Assembly (NCBI GenBank): GCA_041946755.1
Contig: JBHGBB010000089.1
Span: forward strand, 1 to 14,416
DNA: 14,416 nucleotides
Direction of reading: 5' to 3'
DNA from: JBHGBB01 sp041946755
Lineage (GTDB): Bacteria > UBP4 > UBA4092 > JAOAEQ01
The stretch's first letter is position 1. Each line of letters opens with the position of its first letter. Positions 13,614 through 14,416 of the stretch are shown here, piece by piece. Under the pieces are notes generated by a model, which saw only the letters and a program-made list of their open reading frames with translations, was not told where the DNA came from and did not search any database. The translations under genes and the position numbers were made by a program.

Positions 13614-14416
13614 TCATTTGTTCTTTAGTTTATTTATCACTTCCTGATATACTTCTTTAAATGGGATATGGTGTTTCTCAGCCGCTAACATACAATCTTG
13701 GTATTCCGGAGAAGAAGAAACTATTTTCCCATTTCGTTTACCGAGTTTCACTCGAATCGATCCATATTTCGTTTGAACTGTAATCAATTCTCGATCAAGG
13801 GTTTGCCGTTGCATCTGGGTGATACGAATACCAAATGTAGAAGATTCAGTGAAAACCAAGTCTGATATTTTATCAACATTCGCCGGATTAGTGAGGATAG
13901 TTAATACAATTCCCGGCCGGTTTTTTTTCATTTGTATCGGAGTATAGTAGACATCGAGTGCACCGGCTGCAAACAGTTTATCCATCAAATATCCATATAT
14001 CTGCGGATTTAAATCATCGATATTAGTTTCAATAGCCATAATCGATTCATCGGATTTAAGGTCGGTTTTCTGGCCAATTGATAAGCGCAATAGATTGGGG
14101 ATTTCCGGTATATCCTGATCTCCGGCTCCATATCCGATAGCTTGGAGTTCCATCGCCGGCATGCTACCAAACGAGGTTGCAATAGTGGTAATAATCGCCG
14201 CACCGGTTGGCGTGACCAACTCGCGTTCAATTCCTTTATTATAAATCGGCAATCCCTTAACCAATTCCAAAGTAGCCGGGGCAGGAACCGGCATCATACC
14301 ATGCTGGGTCTTAACGAATCCAGCGCCAAGATTAAGCTTTGACGCATAAACTTCTTCCAGACCCAATTGGTTGATACCGATAATGCAGCCGACTATATCC
14401 ACGATAGCATCAAGCG
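13614..14416 (-). CDS. larC: LarC-type nickel-pincer cofactor synthase, C-terminal part (partial at window edge)
   Basis: LarC inserts nickel, in a CTP-dependent step, to complete the nickel-pincer nucleotide cofactor used by lactate racemase LarA and related enzymes. The visible 266 residues contain the family blocks DAIVDIVG at the extreme right edge, then PAPATLELVKGLPIY, LVTPTGAAIITTIA, GYGAGDQDIPEIPNLLR, IETNIDDLNPQIYGYLMDKLF and RPGIVLTILTNP. The C-terminal portion has TFGIR. The reading frame stays open through 14416, and the residues before the GTG at 14400-14402 (LDAI) match the family, so that GTG is internal. Roughly the first third, with the N-terminal start, lies outside. Neither larA, larB nor larE is present. 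Stand-alone larC genes are widespread, so a role tied to the glycan cluster is not implied. Confidence 0.93.
   Translation of the reverse strand, partial: LDAIVDIVGCIIGINQLGLEEVYASKLNLGAGFVKTQHGMMPVPAPATLELVKGLPIYNKGIERELVTPTGAAIITTIATSFGSMPAMELQAIGYGAGDQDIPEIPNLLRLSIGQKTDLKSDESIMAIETNIDDLNPQIYGYLMDKLFAAGALDVYYTPIQMKKNRPGIVLTILTNPANVDKISDLVFTESSTFGIRITQMQRQTLDRELITVQTKYGSIRVKLGKRNGKIVSSSPEYQDCMLAAEKHHIPFKEVYQEVINKLKNK

Noticed and set aside
14400..14402. GTG as the real start of larC
   Set aside because: The frame continues to the window edge with family-like residues (LDAI before VDIVG), and the protein would lack its N-terminal third; the gene is cut by the window.
1..14416. tRNA, rRNA, insertion sequence or integrase
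   Set aside because: No cloverleaf, rRNA-like block, transposase or recombinase motif was found on either strand.

Overview
The window reads as a chromosomal fragment of an uncultivated bacterium. The bacterial markers are a stand-alone TsaD, a DusB-type dihydrouridine synthase and LarC. By eye the DNA is moderately AT-rich, and no gene start has a convincing Shine-Dalgarno sequence. The phylum cannot be named from the sequence alone. Intergenic DNA, and in places coding DNA, carries several families of short degenerate repeats.

Layout, left to right. (1) 1-4687: three glycosyltransferase genes (93-1361, 1647-3026, 3103-4494), all forward, separated by long repeat-rich gaps. The first two are tandem paralogs. 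All three share the unusual signature E-x7-R-x7-G-x-P in place of the classical GT4 E-x7-E. (2) 4688-11492: a tight forward run of a GT4-like glycosyltransferase (4688), a B12-binding-type radical SAM protein (5862), a classical GT4 glycosyltransferase (7617), a radical SAM/SPASM protein overlapping its end (8842), and a second B12-binding-type radical SAM protein (10071). (3) 11512-13536: two housekeeping tRNA-modification genes, tsaD and dusB, continue the same run at short spacing. (4) 13614 to the right edge, minus strand: the C-terminal two thirds of larC, convergent with dusB and cut by the window end.

Five glycosyltransferases interleaved with three radical SAM enzymes suggest a pathway that assembles and chemically remodels a glycan or glycosylated metabolite. 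The B12-binding-type enzymes are candidates for methylation or rearrangement at unreactive carbons. No precursor peptide, flippase, polymerase or transporter is visible, so the product is unknown and the cluster probably extends to the left.

The most unusual structures are: an evenly spaced array of three unrelated perfect hairpins between the two paralogous glycosyltransferases; a composite stop-to-start repeat with identical 9-11-9 phasing before two glycosyltransferase genes; repeat-like DNA read in frame inside the second glycosyltransferase, where one block forms a linker to a C-terminal tail; and the similarity of that tail to the tail of an unrelated radical SAM enzyme.
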